Positions 1 to 11,976 are shown, numbered from the stretch's first letter. The stretch is DNA of 64,000 nt from Pseudorasbora parva (GCF_024679245.1 NC_090173.1:13385513-13449512), one strand, 5' to 3'. Made by a program: numbers and translations. The notes: generated from the sequence alone by a model not told the origin.

Positions 1-53
1 CATGCTTTACTTCAAGAACTCAACTGTTGTGAATCAGTATATTGTGTACATAC

Positions 54-662
54 TAGGACCGGGACTTTATCGCGTTAATTAAGATTAATTTAATTACGGG
101 ACTTTAACGCGTTAAGTAAGATTAATTAATTACGGGACTTTAACGCGTTAATTAAGATTAATTACGCAAAAAATAAATAATTTTAACCACGCTTATTTTT
201 GCATCGTGGAACATTTTTCAATGAATGAGTTTCGACGGACAGATTATACTGGAACACCAACTAGCGTTCACGACGGTCATGACCTTTGGTCAAGACAACA
301 ACAAACCATAGTGAACATTTACGAAGAAGCTTATGAGGCCGCTTTGCTTGGCCCCGTGGATGGGAAATGCTTTTTGTTTTAAAAAACGAAAGGATGGAAG
401 CGTCGACAAGAGCATGGTTGTGTGCAAGCTATACAACAAGGAATTTGCGTATCACCGCAACACATCGAGCCTCAAATATCGCAAATACGCTATTGCTACA
501 CTTAATGGCAAACATTGCACTGGTCTGCTAAAAATCCATGTGAAAAATTACTTCTCACTGTTCTCAGGTCAAATATTTATATGCAATTAAAATGCGACTC
601 ATTTCGATTAATTAATTACAAAGCCTCTAATTAATTAGATTAATTTTTTTATCCCGGCCCTA
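54..662 (+). mobile_element. Non-autonomous hAT element with BED-finger remnant
   Basis: The 609-bp element begins TAGGACCGGGA and ends with the near-complement TCCCGGCCCTA. It is flanked by a perfect 8-bp direct repeat, GTACATAC, at 46-53 and 663-670, the target-duplication length of hAT transposons. Three head-to-tail subterminal repeats of about 35 bp, each with CGGGACTTTAACGCGTTAA-like sequence, lie at 58-165. The inside keeps part of a transposase N-terminus but no catalytic domain, so it is an internally deleted, non-autonomous copy. Confidence 0.85.
333..590 (+). pseudogene. hAT transposase BED zinc-finger fragment
   Basis: This 85-codon frame inside the hAT element reads DGSVDKSMVVCKLYNKEFAYH followed by a Ser/Leu-rich stretch, the layout of the DNA-binding BED finger that opens hAT transposases and ZBED proteins. 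The second cysteine of the expected CxxC pair appears as tyrosine (CKLY), so the finger is probably not functional. No RNase-H-like catalytic core or dimerisation region follows. The assignment rests on pattern recognition of the family, not a search. Confidence 0.6.
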
Positions 663-670
663 GTACATAC

Positions 671-1926
671 TATCTCTTCAGTCATCACATGAGATTTGGA
701 AAGTTGATATACAAAAGCAAAGATGTAGTCCTACTCTATACTGCAAAAATAATAAGTGCTAGTGCAATTCCTCTAACCACGTATACTTAAATGAATCTGA
801 AAATGTTTAGTTTCTTCTAAATACCTTTCCTCAAAAAAAATAAATAAATAAGCAATACGTTTTCCTCTAGGAACAGTGTTCTGCATTTAAATGTGTGAGT
901 TTAACTCTGAGAGAGATGGGCAGTTTTTTTTTTTTTTTTCTCTGAAAAGGTATAACTTGATTATGACAAGATTATGCAAATATGTCAAACAAACCTATCT
1001 CTGTCTGTCTCAATATTTCTTTACATCTTAAAATGCTTATGTGCCTGAGATTGCAAGTGTTTATGCAAATGTTGATGTGTGAGTTTGAAGCTTTGTAATT
1101 TGTAATCAGCTGATGTTCTGAAACTGTGAAGTGCGATTCTCCAGACTCCTGACTGGCATATGTAATCTACCACCATCTTTATTACCAGCCCGAATGACTG
1201 CAAAACACTTAGAAGTTTTCATCCAGTATATCCTTCCACACAGCAGCCCATTGGTACAGTGGGGAAAATGGATGGAAATTTGCTGCATCTTTTGGTGAAT
1301 AGCTTTTTAGGTTAACATACCCTAGATTGTTTCCTGAGGTCTGTTGTAACGGGGCTTTATCCTCCACGCGTCCCCTACCGTTGTGTTAAATTGTTTGGCT
1401 TAAATAAAGGCAGCACTTTGTGTGCATGCTCTTTTCATCACAGTGAGAGGTCATGGCAATCGCTGGTCATTTCTTATACCCGTACGTCTCATGTTGTCTG
1501 AGCGTGTCCTAAAAACAACACAGGTTTGGATGAAAGCAGAGTGGTGAAAGGGTTAGATGCTAGGGGGTCTGTGTGTCCTAGCGCCTATTTCCTGGGTCAT
1601 TGTGACCTGGACGCAGAGCATTGCACAATCACCAGCGTTTAGATGTAATTGTGCACATGTTGCTGCTGCTTGTTCAGGTTTTATTGAAGGTCACAATGAG
1701 ACAGAGGTTAAAGCTGTGGAGGAAAACAGGCAGGCAGGAAGAAGAGGGACGAATTGAATGACAAAGTCTCAGAAGGTCAAGATCTCTTAAGTATTTGATA
1801 TACATGTGAAGGTGTGCACATGTGTGAACACGTGAATGCACATGTGCAACATGACATCATGACTTTGCGTAAACATACACGCCAGTTTCAAAAGCCAAGT
1901 GGCGTGTTATCTGTACGCATTTTGAT
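671..1926. other. No gene recognised
   Basis: This stretch is A/T-rich single-copy-looking sequence. The short frames on both strands are under 70 codons, lack splice partners and resemble no family I know. An AATAAA occurs near 1403 (gcttaaataaaggc) but I see no coding exon before it. Confidence 0.5.
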
Positions 1927-2310
1927 CTATCCGTGTGTATATCTACGCCGTGTGATTCCGCGTTTATGTCTACGCCGTGTGATTCCGCGCGTATGTGTAC
2001 GCTCAAACAAACCATCATCTCCGCGTGTATGTGTACGCCCAAACAAACCATCATCTCCGCGTGTATGTGTACGCCGTGTGATTCCGTGTGTATGTCTACG
2101 CCGTGTGATTCCGCGTGTATGTGTACGCTCAAACAAACCATCATCACCGCGTGTATGTGTACGCCGTGTGATTCCGCGTGTGTGTGTACGCCCAAACAAA
2201 CCATCATCTCCGCGTGTATGTGTACGCCGTGTGATTCCGCGTGTATGTATACGCCCAAACAAACCATCATCTTTGGGTGTATGTCTACGCCGTGTGATTC
2301 CACATGTTGC
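1927..2310. repeat. Minisatellite with alternating 27- and 36-bp units
   Basis: Two related units alternate: a 27-bp unit (ccgcgtgtatgtgtacgc plus cgtgtgatt) and a 36-bp unit in which cgtgtgatt is replaced by ccaaacaaaccatcatct. Both lengths are multiples of nine, so several frames on both strands stay open for over 100 codons and give repetitive pseudo-proteins. These are by-products of the repeat. Copies differ by a few substitutions. Confidence 0.85.
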
Positions 2311-2729
2311 ATTCCAAGTCTTCTGAAGTCATACGATATCTTCATGTGAAGAACAGAGTTGATCTTAATGTTTTAGTCGTAGAAATAATGATCGCGCTCC
2401 TTTGCAAACAGAACACACACGCACTCGTTCATTCATATTTGTAATTCAAATGATACACACGGCAAGTTTAGAATGATGTGATCGGTCACAAGACACACGA
2501 GAGCCAATGTGAGCAATCAAAGCTGACGTAAAGCTGACGTTTCTTCCGGCGGCAATATTTGAAATGTATTATTTATCTTTGACGGATGGACTCGACGTTA
2601 CTGATCGCTTTTGGGGATTTTCTTCACACAAATCAATCGTTTGCCCTCGGAACACTTGGGATATTTGTACTTTCTGAATAAATTGTGCCTGCAGTCGTAT
2701 CTGCCTGTTATATCTTGTTTTATAGAATA

Positions 2730-3060
2730 CACAAATGGGTAGGTTTAGGGAAGGGTTTGAGTTACGTGTTCAAAATGTGTCTGAATATTTGTGTGTGTCC
2801 ACAAGGTAAATTAATTTATAAACATACTAAATAGTTTTTTTGAAAATGTAAAAATGCAGAATGTTTCTTGTGATGGGTAGGTTTAGGGGCTATGTGTGTG
2901 TGTGTGTGTGATGGGTAGGTTTAGGGGTAGGGGCAGTGTAGGGGGGATAGAATGTAAAGGCGTTGATAAACACGCTAAAAAGCGATTATGCGTCTTTATA
3001 GCACACCAAAATGGCATACAAATTGGTGTCATACATACGCCATTTCATGAGATATTTCTG
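2730..3060 (-). repeat. Dispersed repeat related to that at 49.34 kb
   Basis: The sequence carries gatgggtaggtttaggggta, 'ggggcagtgtaggggg' and 'aaaatgcagaatgtttcttgtg'. These are the reverse complements of segments at 49340-49590, so the two are diverged copies of one family in opposite orientation. A short TG run lies at 2895-2911. Exact ends were not determined. Confidence 0.55.
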
Positions 3061-3064
3061 ACAT

Positions 3065-3425
3065 ACGTATGAATGAGTGTGCATGTGTGAGAACTTACGC
3101 ATGTGAAAATATGCTCATGCATGTGAATTTGAGGGTGTGCATGTGAATGCAGGCGATTTTTAAGAGGGTGCATGTGAATTTGACTGTGCATGTGAACACA
3201 TGCACGTGCATGTCTTGATAATGATCCGTGTTGCTTAGAGTGTGTGTAAACATGAATGCATGAGTGTGAATTTCAGTGCATGGGTGTGTATGTGTTTGAC
3301 TGTGCAATGCATGTGTGTGAACTTGAATGCATTTTTGTAATGAGCGCATGCATATCAATGTAAATGCATGTAAACGTGCCCATGTTAATGCATGCATATT
3401 AGGCTGAGTGTATGCGTGATGTGTG
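3065..3425. repeat. Degenerate TG/CATG-rich tandem repeat
   Basis: The motif gcatgtgaat and variants (gtgtgcatgtgaa, catgcatgtgaa) recur irregularly about every 20-40 bp. A 112-codon frame on the complementary strand (3095-3433) is a by-product with a low-complexity His/Thr-rich product. Confidence 0.65.
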
Positions 3426-3631
3426 TCAGTCACATGCTTTGCATGTATTATTGTGATTGTGTTCAGTAGAGGGGATAAAACTAAATTTTCTATCTATTTT
3501 TGGTGCTGCGATTTCAATCCAATATTATATGATTCATTCTTACACTCTGCAAGACTGACTTCAACACTTTCTCACACACCCCTACCTCTCTCTTCTCACC
3601 TTCTTTGTCCACTTCTTCTCACGTTCCACAG

Positions 3632-4599
3632 CAAACATCCTCACGGTGATCATCCTTTCTCAGCTGGTGCTGCGGCGACAGAAATCTTCCTATAACTACC
3701 TACTGGCCCTGGCCGTGGCCGACATCCTAGTCCTGTTGCTGATCGTGTTCGTGGACTTCCTTTTGGAGGACTTCATTCTCGGTGCGCCTCTGCCCCACTC
3801 GCTCAACAAAGCTGTGCAGGTTCTGGAGTTCTCCTCTATCCACACCTCCATCTGGATCACGGTGCCCCTGACCGTGGACCGCTACATCGCCGTGTGCCAT
3901 CCGCTGCGCTACCACACCGTGTCCTACCCAGCCCGAACTCGCAAAGTGATCTTGACGGTGTACGCTGGCTGCCTGATCTCCAGCATTCCATATTACTGGT
4001 GGCCGGAGCTGTGGCACGGGCTTCCGGGAGCGAGCAACGGTGGACGCAGCAGCAGCGCAGGGCAGCACGTATTGGTTTGGGTGCACTGCGCCACAGTTTA
4101 CCTGCTCCCCTGCTCGGTTTTCTTCTCGCTCAATGCCATCATCGTACGCAAGCTCCGCTGCCGGCGTAGCTGCTTCCGTCTTCGAGGGTACTCAACCGGA
4201 AAGACCACGGCCATCCTACTGGCGATCACCTCAGTGTTTGCCGTGCTGTGGGCGCCCCGCACGCTCATGATCCTTTACCATCTTTACACGGTGCAACCGG
4301 CGACGCCTGGCCCCGCCAGATTGCTGCACCTGGTCACGGACGTGGCGAACATGCTCGCGCTGCTCAACACCGGTGTCAACTTCTTCCTGTACTGCTTCAT
4401 CAGCAAGCGTTTCCGCAGGATGGCCGGCATGGTGCTTAAGGCCTTATTCCGATGCAGAAAGCAGCCTCCACCTTTTTACGCCAGTCACAACTTCTCTATC
4501 ACCAGCAGCCCATGGATCTCACCAGCCAACTCGCACTGCATCAAGATGCTGGTGTACCAGTACGACAAGAACGGCAAACCAGTCTGCATATCCTCCTGA
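3632..4599 (+). CDS. gpr139: GPR139-like G-protein-coupled receptor, last exon
   Basis: This exon encodes nearly all of a class A (rhodopsin-like) receptor of the GPR139/GPR142 group. In other vertebrates these are Gq-coupled brain receptors activated by aromatic amino acids. It opens after a long pyrimidine tract ending ttccacag, in phase 1 (G|CA), and reads [20 protein letters not shown] from the end of TM1. DRY is present in [12 protein letters not shown]7 reads [11 protein letters not shown], and the C-tail [18 protein letters not shown] is the characteristic GPR139 ending. The stop TGA is at 4597-4599. The short first exon (extracellular N-terminus and start of TM1) is not visible in 1-3600 and is probably outside the window, so the gene is partial here. 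Extracellular loop 2 is extended by Gly/Ser-rich residues ([12 protein letters not shown]). The exon is much richer in G+C than its surroundings. A gpr139 paralogue rather than the orthologue is possible. Confidence 0.9.
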
Positions 4600-4972
4600 T
4601 CGCCATCTCAAGCGATTCCATGCCAATATAAGCCTGGCTACTGAGCCAGGCGAGCTTGTGGAAAAGTCCTTCCCGCCTGGAGACAAGCAGAAGGTGATGA
4701 TCGGTTTGTTAGGAAGTGCCTCAATAAGAGATCATATGTCAGGTTCAGAGATTTCTTGCGGCCAAAATGTGGCAACAAAACAAGCAGGAGTGGTCATTAT
4801 GCGATAACATGCCAATGTCTTTCAGGATGTCAATGCAAAAAAACAAACAAAAAAAACAGACTTGATCTCTTGAAAGTCAAGAGAAATCATGAAAGGCTTG
4901 CTTGCGTTCTTGGCGATGACTGTCCATTTCGACCAATATACATATTAATGTGATTAAACGACCTGTTTGTCT

Positions 4973-5283
4973 CTAGGGCTAGGCGATATGGCTAAAAATG
5001 TATATATCAATATTTTTTCATTTGCACTCCCTTGATCTGGATGGAACGGCTATTTTTAAAAAAGTACATACCTACATTTGGTGCTCAACAGACGTGTACA
5101 ATTGGCTAAAATGCTCAGAGCTGTTTTAACATGTTGTAAAAAGAAACCTTTGAAATGGCTTACTGTCTTCAAAAGCTTAACTTTAATATTATCAGGATAT
5201 ACACAATATTCCCTAATTGTATTCCACCAGAAGAGATATTGCAATAATATTGCTTGTATTCAATGTATCGCCAAGCCCTAGCA
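4973..5283. mobile_element. MITE, about 310 bp, hAT-like ends
   Basis: The segment begins ctagggctaggcgatatgg and ends with tatcgccaagccctag, an inverted pair of the TAGGGCTGGGCGATAT type also seen at 15275-16688. I see no convincing target duplication, so ends may be off by a few bases. It lies just downstream of the receptor stop codon and may be in its 3' UTR. Confidence 0.6.
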
Positions 5284-8200
5284 TGTTTTTCAGTTGATTG
5301 CACACCAAAGCAACGTTTTACATGAAGAAAAGGGATTTGAAGCTGGAGCCAACAAGATGTTACTGTTTGTGAACCATCTTTCCCCTCTCACCTTCTTAGC
5401 AAAAAGACAGAACACTCGCTCCCTTTGTGACATTAAAAAACAAAGCTGGCATTTTGGTCTAATATGCTGTTGGTCTCCAAGGGCTGGTCGCAAACAGCAC
5501 AAGGTCTTATTAAAGAATAAAGCCTTTAGATATGCTCACTGCTGGAAACCCGCTTCAGTATCGCTGCCTGATGAAGATGAAACGCAAAGACTTCTGCTTC
5601 GACAAAAAAGCTTCTGGTGCAACTGACTGTTAAATGTACAATTAAGGCAAAAATACCTTTAGAGGGGAATTATTCTTTATCGTTTCAATCAATATTCTAA
5701 GACTCTCATTGCTCAGTACATGAAAGGATTTTCTATCACAGTGGCGAACACTAAATAATTAAGACTATGTAACTTCTAGCACACACACAGACTCATTTAT
5801 CCTTTGCTGGGCAGCCTCAACAACAAAAAAGAAAGCGAAAAAGAGAACACTTTTCAAATAAAATCAATTGCTTTCTCCCGAGTGAGCTATTGGCTGAAAC
5901 CATGTTAATGTATCTTCACAGTGGTGTGGAGTAACAGGCTGCCATCTGGAGTGTTTTAAATGTGGTGCATTTATATTTAAACAATACAGCGCAAACATGT
6001 TTGTAGATGAGGTAGACTTAAAAATGTATGATCTCTGTCGTAGACAAGGCTGTATTCACCTGTTATTACATCAGGACAAATAAATGAAAGTGGTTCTGCT
6101 GAAAGCTGTGATGGTGGTAAAAAATGGTTTCTTACACAACTGAAAATGGTCATTTTCCATTACAGTGTCCATGTTTAAGATTGAGGCTTTTAGTCTAACA
6201 TGGCTTTTAGTCCATGTGGACTATTTTGAGGTATGCTCTTGTCCTCCTACAAGTTGGTTACAGATTTTCAATTTCAGGAAAATTGACCAAAAATGAGATT
6301 ATCTTGTTTGCCAGGTCATATTCAAATTTTGTCCAATTAAACGCACTTCCATCCCAATATATATCCTAATTCAGAGGTTGTATCCTTCAAAGGCAGATTG
6401 CGTCACCGTGGCACAACTAAGCCTGTCCCAATTCAAAGGCTCCTTCAAATGCATCCTTTGTTTCCCATGAAATGAAAAATCCAACAGATGGATCCTTCAC
6501 GGCCTTGCCTACCAGAGAATTAATTGCATGCCAGTGATGACAAGATTTTTTTGGAGAGAATTTGCCGAATTATACATTTAAACGCACGTATTGTGTTCCA
6601 ACAGCGGTTCAAACGGTTATCAAGATGCGATTTTATATACCTTATACTCTTTATTATACAGAAATGGACCAGTTTGTGAACCCTGTTTTGTTTTCAGACA
6701 GATTAATATATAACTATCCATAACTAGATATAACCATCCAGTAAAAAGTCCAGTAAGGTCCAGTACTGACACTCATCAATGCCAGCTGTCACAGTTTCTA
6801 GGCGACAAGAACAATCCTCCGCAGGCTAGACCGTCCCATTTAAGAGCGCTCAGACTGAGTTCTTCGAAGGATGCAGCCTTTACATTAGGCACCGGACGAA
6901 CACATTTAGCGAACAAACTGAACAAATTAATCTGAATGAACTATAGGGATCTGGTCGCCGTGATTTTGCAAAGCAAGTCATGATCCTATATCAACATATT
7001 TTGTTATCATATAATGCTGGAACAACATTCCTGACTGAAAATTTAGTCCTAACCCTATCTCTACCTCTAAACTAAACCCAGAGTGAATAATGTAGGATAT
7101 CCTTGTATGCCTAAACTGACATAAACTGTAAAATTGCCCCTCAAACCTGATTGGCTGATTGAAATTTTGTTCCAGGATTAACAAAGATGTTGATCCAGGA
7201 ATATGTTGTACTTGGTGAAGTCACGTTCATTTTTGTCGGGTTGTGATGTAAATGAAACGCATAAAATCCCTAAAAGGAAGCATGCCAATGCATTTGAAAA
7301 TGATTTATATTTTTGTGTGCAACAGTAATGAAAGATTTTCTTAATATGCAATTACTTTGTGGAGAAGCCTGTAATTATGCATATTGATTATTCTCGCTAT
7401 TGTAATCCATTATATTAATATGGACCCTGTAATGTAAAGTCTAACCAAATCAGTGTTTTTTTTTTTCTTGGTCAGTAGAAAGTTAATGAAATAGGAGCGC
7501 TATTACTGGTGACTTTAGGGTTAACCTGTATAACCTGTGAGATCTGTGTCATGTCAGTGAAATGTAGCCAACAAGTGTGTGAAATCATGTTAGATATGTA
7601 CAGAATTCAAATTAAGGAAAACTATAGACTAGAATGTCAAGGTGCTGCTAAAGTGTCTGTACTGTATATCATACAATCTGATCTTCTATCTTCTGTTTCT
7701 ACAATCTTTGCCATCTTTTTGCACCTAAGAATGTGTTTTAATAAAGCAACAATCAATTTTCTCTCATGCACACATTATTTACTTTATGGGAGCATTTATG
7801 TATTCATGGAGTAGCCTAAACATTGCAAAAAAAAAATGACAATAACTACAGAATCCAGACCAGTGAGGTCATACAATGGCCCCTACATGTATTGGATTAG
7901 ATTGTTGTTTGATATTTTGTAATATAATGCAAAAATATATTTATACATGTTTAAGTGTGACTTGTGTGTCATGGTAATGTGAAGGGCCAATCAAAAATCA
8001 ATAATAATGTCCAGAAAATAATAATGCTCATGTCCAGAATTCTCTACTTTGAGCAATCATAAAGCTTATATATTTGGACATTACTGCCAATGTATCAACA
8101 TGACAGAACATTTAAAGCCATGATCAGCCTTCATGCAAAAAATTATCAATAAAGGGGGTACGGAATATGTTTCCTGATCCTTTGGATCTTTTTGATAAGG

Positions 8201-8747
8201 TCATGTCTGCTTATGTCTAAGAAGAGACACTAAAATGTTTATTTTTGAGCACATACCTGAACAACAGAATATTGTACATATAATTTTCTTTAAATATATA
8301 AGTCAATGAGGCTGTTAACCTTTAATACATGTACGGAAATGAATGTCTGTGATAAAATATGGAACATAATTGCATTGTTTCCAATATCTTTCTACATTTT
8401 CTTTAAGATGTTTGGCTGATCCACCGTGAATAAATCTTCATGTGTATAGGCCAAGTGAATGTATTTGCGTATTTTCAGTGAATGTATACTGTATGTTATG
8501 GAAAATAGCATGCAACTTATTCTGATGTATATTTTCTTGAACACAATAATCATTAAAAATAACCTTTGACCTACTTTGAATGTTTGATCATTTGACTTAT
8601 ATCTGATTATACTATTCAGTAGACTTATATTAGAATAAGATTAAGAAGTGAATCTGTTGAAGAAAAGAATGATCGATATTTCATCATTAAATAAATAAAA
8701 AGATGAATATAGACAAAATACAAAGAAAAAAAATTCTCAAATTCTAA
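5284..8747. other. No gene recognised; scattered repeat debris
   Basis: AATAAA motifs at 5517-5522 and near 5857 and 6080 could serve the upstream receptor transcript but cannot be ranked from sequence. At 6425-6880 there is a gtcccaattcaaaggctcc... / ...gaaggatgcagcctt arrangement that looks like a decayed terminal-inverted-repeat element. The remainder is A/T-rich with only short unsupported frames. Confidence 0.45.
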
Positions 8748-9017
8748 GACCCCATTCACACGGAGGCAAGTTTAGCAGCCTACATTTTTTACCGTATCAG
8801 CGCTTCGTCCACACGGATCCGGCGTTTTGGAAGCATGAATCCGATATTTTCTGAAACCCGCTCCCATAAATATGAAAACGACATTCTTTCATTGGCGTGT
8901 GCACAGCCAATCCGTATATTTTGTGAAACAGTGCTGTCATTACACTACATCCGGCACGGTGAAAGACTAAAGGGATACAACTACAGGTACTGGGCATGCG
9001 CACATCAATACTGCGTC

Positions 9018-10171
9018 TAGGCATGTGCCGATATCAATTTTTCATGCTGCGATTAATTGATGACGTTTTATCACGATATACGATATTATCACGATATTTA
9101 AATAAGTTGCAAAAAAAAAGTGTTGCCATAGCTTAACAGCTTTAAGAACTATTTTTGTAAGAACAAAAATAACTGAATGTTTAAATACAATAATGCACAG
9201 AAAATATATACAGCTCTGGAAAAAAATTAAGAGACCCCTCATTGAGAAATCAATGTTAAGTGGTCTCTTGATTTTTTTCAGAGCTGCAAAAGTAAAATTT
9301 TCAAACAGTGCAAAAGAATTAGGCTATAAAGAACAACAGGTAGGCTAACAAATTACAATAAGGTCTCATTATTTAATGCATTAACTAAGATTGAGCAATA
9401 GCTACATTTGGTACAGAAAGTATAATGTTTTTGTTAATGTTAGTTAAGAAATACTGATCATTGTTAGTTTTATCTTAGGTCCATTAAAAGTTATTTTGAT
9501 TTTGATTTTAATGTTATTAAAAAGTAACTAAGAAATTAACATAGAATGATTAATTCTTTATAAGTATTTTTAATTGTCAGTTTGGTAATAATAAATTAAC
9601 ATGTTAACTATAAGTCGTATCTCAAAGTTATACTGAACAATAACAAATAATTAGAACAGTTCTAATCATTAGGGCATGTTGTAGTCCAGATTAAAACATA
9701 AAAATGTTTAAATTTGAAAATAAATAGCCTATTAAGTCTTTAAGTATTAAGTATTTGGTGCTGTGATGAACAACATTGAGATTACAAAAACGAATGGCTG
9801 TTTTAAAAACTACACGCGTTTTTTTTGTTTGTTTGCTGGTTTCCGGGGTAACCGGCTTCATTCTGCAGTTCATCAGCGCCCTCTGCTGTCACTGAGCGGC
9901 ACTTCAGCAGCGCGTCTCCTTCACCGGTTCAGTCATGTGCAAACGCACGTTGGGCTTGTTTATATCTGAGCGTGTGTCCCTTTGACGCAGAATACAGCAG
10001 TGTTGAGCATTTATACGGTTGATGGGCAAAGTATTCTTGAGTGCATTTTAAAAAAAAATTATAAATTGTTAATAAATTATTATTTACGATATTTTAAAGT
10101 GCCCACGATAACAATATCGTGCATATTCATTATCGTGATAAATCGCATTATCGAAAATCGCCACATGTCTA
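9018..10171. mobile_element. Non-autonomous hAT element (1154 bp)
   Basis: Ends are TAGGCATGTGCCGATATC and, inverted, TAGACATGTGGCGATTTTCG. A perfect 8-bp direct repeat, ACTGCGTC, flanks it at 9010-9017 and 10172-10179. The R1 copy at 53.5 kb lacks it at the corresponding place. Inside are tcacgatatac / tatcgtgataaatcg inverted segments and a hairpin MITE, but no transposase frame. Confidence 0.85.
9211..9286. mobile_element. 76-bp hairpin MITE (Tc1-type ends)
   Basis: The sequence cagctctggaaaaaaattaa is mirrored by ttgatttttttcagagctg, forming a 76-bp foldback inside the hAT element. The CAGCTCTGGAAAAAA end is the type seen in fish Tc1/mariner-derived short elements. It is preceded by TA, but no second TA follows exactly. 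Confidence 0.55.
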
Positions 10172-10343
10172 ACTGCGTCATTTACATTTACATTTAATTA
10201 CCATATGTGCATTATTGTAAGTGTAGGTTTAGGGTTGGGGTAGGTGTAGGCATTAATAAAACACATCTGTAAAGCAGCAAATACATTTATTTATTGTTAT
10301 TTTATTGTGAGATTTTGTCTCACCTCCTATCACTGCTATACCC

Positions 10344-11031
10344 ATAGACAGTAAAAGAAATGGACGGAGCGTTCCCATTGACGTCAACGGCGAAAGAATG
10401 AAGTCAACCTAGGGGCACTCACTTCCTGATGGCTGAGCGAACTGCGCAGGCTCAGACTGAGCTTGAGGACGTAGATGTGACGTGAGCCTCCTGTCTGACA
10501 GCTGTAGGTCTTCTAGTAGATGTGGAAAGCGAAATCTGAATCACGTTGTTTAAATATTTTCTCCCGTTGCTTTTGGCTCACTATGGGCTTCTCCCCATTC
10601 TTCCCCCTTGACTTTATCAGACTAGTCTCCAGGACATGTCTCCACGTCCCCCCGACTGTCTCATAGACAGTAAAAGATTGCCTGCGAGCGTCTCCTCAGG
10701 TCTATACGGTAATTTCTCAACTGTGCGACAGGGTCGCGTTGGTTATGACGCAATCATTAGCCTATTTTTACAAAAACAGCTTCTGCGGGGCGATAGTGTA
10801 AGATACAAGGTAATGGAGCCTTTTATACATTGTCGTGTTTCTTTAAAAAATAAACAATGGACAAATGGAGTCTTTAAACGTCTCAGATGTAAAGTTATTC
10901 ACTGTCAAAGTGACTCAAAAATGAATGGGAGTCAATGGGATGCTAACAGCAGGTGATGGCTTGGTTAGCAATGGCAGCCCCTAGGGGTGGAACGCTTTCC
11001 GAGCGCTAGATTACCCCCTTGGCTATACCCC
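10344..11031. mobile_element. Insertion of about 690 bp in repeat R1
   Basis: The block is bounded by the direct repeat GCTATACCC (10335-10343 and 11032-11040), with 8-9 bp in common. It is absent from the related copy at 53.5 kb. It begins atagacagtaaaag, a motif repeated at about 10664, and shows no long terminal inverted repeat. The class is uncertain, and the 106-codon frame at 10636-10956 looks accidental. Confidence 0.5.
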
Positions 11032-11339
11032 TTCTAGCCACAACTCTTCTTCTTTGTTTTTAGTGTATTTCTGTGGCAGAATTACAGTGCCACACACTGG
11101 CCTGGCATGTATACTACATCGTTTTGAGTCTGTTTCGGTGATCTTGTGTGGACGCAGATAATTCTTGAAACGAGGGGGGGAAATGATCAGATTGGGAAAG
11201 CTCTGGCTTCGCGTGGACAGGGCAAGTTTTACCTAATACAGAAATTATGATTTATTTTTAATTAAAATATTAATTTTATTTTTGTATTACTAATAATGAG
11301 ATTTTTCCTCCAAATAACAATAGAACACAAAATTATGTC

Positions 11340-11455
11340 GCAAATCAATCAAACCAACCAATCAGTCAATCAATCAATCAATCAATCAATCAAGCCATCA
11401 AACCAGCCAACCAATCAATCAGACAATCAGTCAGTCAGTCAGTCAGTCAACCAAC
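11340..11455. repeat. (TCAA)n/(TCAG)n microsatellite
   Basis: Imperfect tetranucleotide runs of caat, caac and cagt extend over about 115 bp. The open frame through them (Asn/Gln/Ser-rich) is a by-product. Confidence 0.85.
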
Positions 11456-11477
11456 CTAAAATGGCTTACCTACAGAT

Positions 11478-11976
11478 CTAGACGCACCCTAGCGGCAGCA
11501 AAGCTAATCTGCCGCGAGTATCGTCTAGCAACTATCAATACACGTCTGAGCTGTAAAAAACAAACACTGGTCGGGCCAATCACATCGTGTATAGAGTCGG
11601 TGGGCTTAACATAATGATGGCCGAGTTGCGCTTGCGTGCTTCTAGTAAACACAGAAACTGGCAAACGGCGGTCTTTCGAATCTTATTTGACCGCGACTCT
11701 GGAAGACTTGGAGTTAAGCTTTTCTCTGAGAAAAGAACGGCGCTGAAGTCATTCTTAAAAAGCGAAGATGTGTTCGAAGTTTTGCCGACCGGATACTGCG
11801 AATGTTTACTCTATCAACGAGCTCCATTTCACCTTCGTTGCTCTGGTTGGTTGTAGCGCTATCCTATCACGTGCAGAGGGAGTTTAAAAGACAACCGTTT
11901 ACCCCGCCCCTCAGATTGAGCCCTGCCAATGGTGAGTTTCCAGAACATCTTGATGTGGGTTTCGGTTGTCAGGCTA
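11478..11976 (+). mobile_element. MITE family 'M45', forward copy
   Basis: This segment matches the reverse complement of 45199-45730 along its length. Shared landmarks are tagacgcaccctagcggcag, the 'gcttctagtaaacacagaaac' block and the distal ggttgtcaggcta. The left end here lacks the outermost bases seen in the 45-kb copy. Neither copy's frames agree, so the frames at 11587-11856 and on the opposite strand are not genes. Confidence 0.75.

Larger units (their letters stand above)
8748..11222. mobile_element. Repeat family 'R1', copy interrupted twice
   Basis: The ends gaccccattcacacgg and gtggacaggg, and segments at 8795-9017, 10180-10330 and 11038-11222, match in order an uninterrupted copy at 53511-54102. 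Relative to that copy, two blocks are inserted here, at 9018-10171 and 10344-11031. Both are bounded by short direct repeats. The family has GTCCACAC-type inverted ends and no coding capacity, so it is a non-autonomous DNA element. No clear target duplication of its own was found. Confidence 0.7.

Noticed and set aside
1814..2349. Overlapping frames of 111-170 codons on both strands
   Set aside because: All pass through the 27/36-bp minisatellite and encode its repeat. No independent coding evidence.
3727..4439. Several frames on both strands within the receptor exon
   Set aside because: They are shadows in G+C-rich coding sequence. Only the GPR139-like frame has family motifs and splice support.
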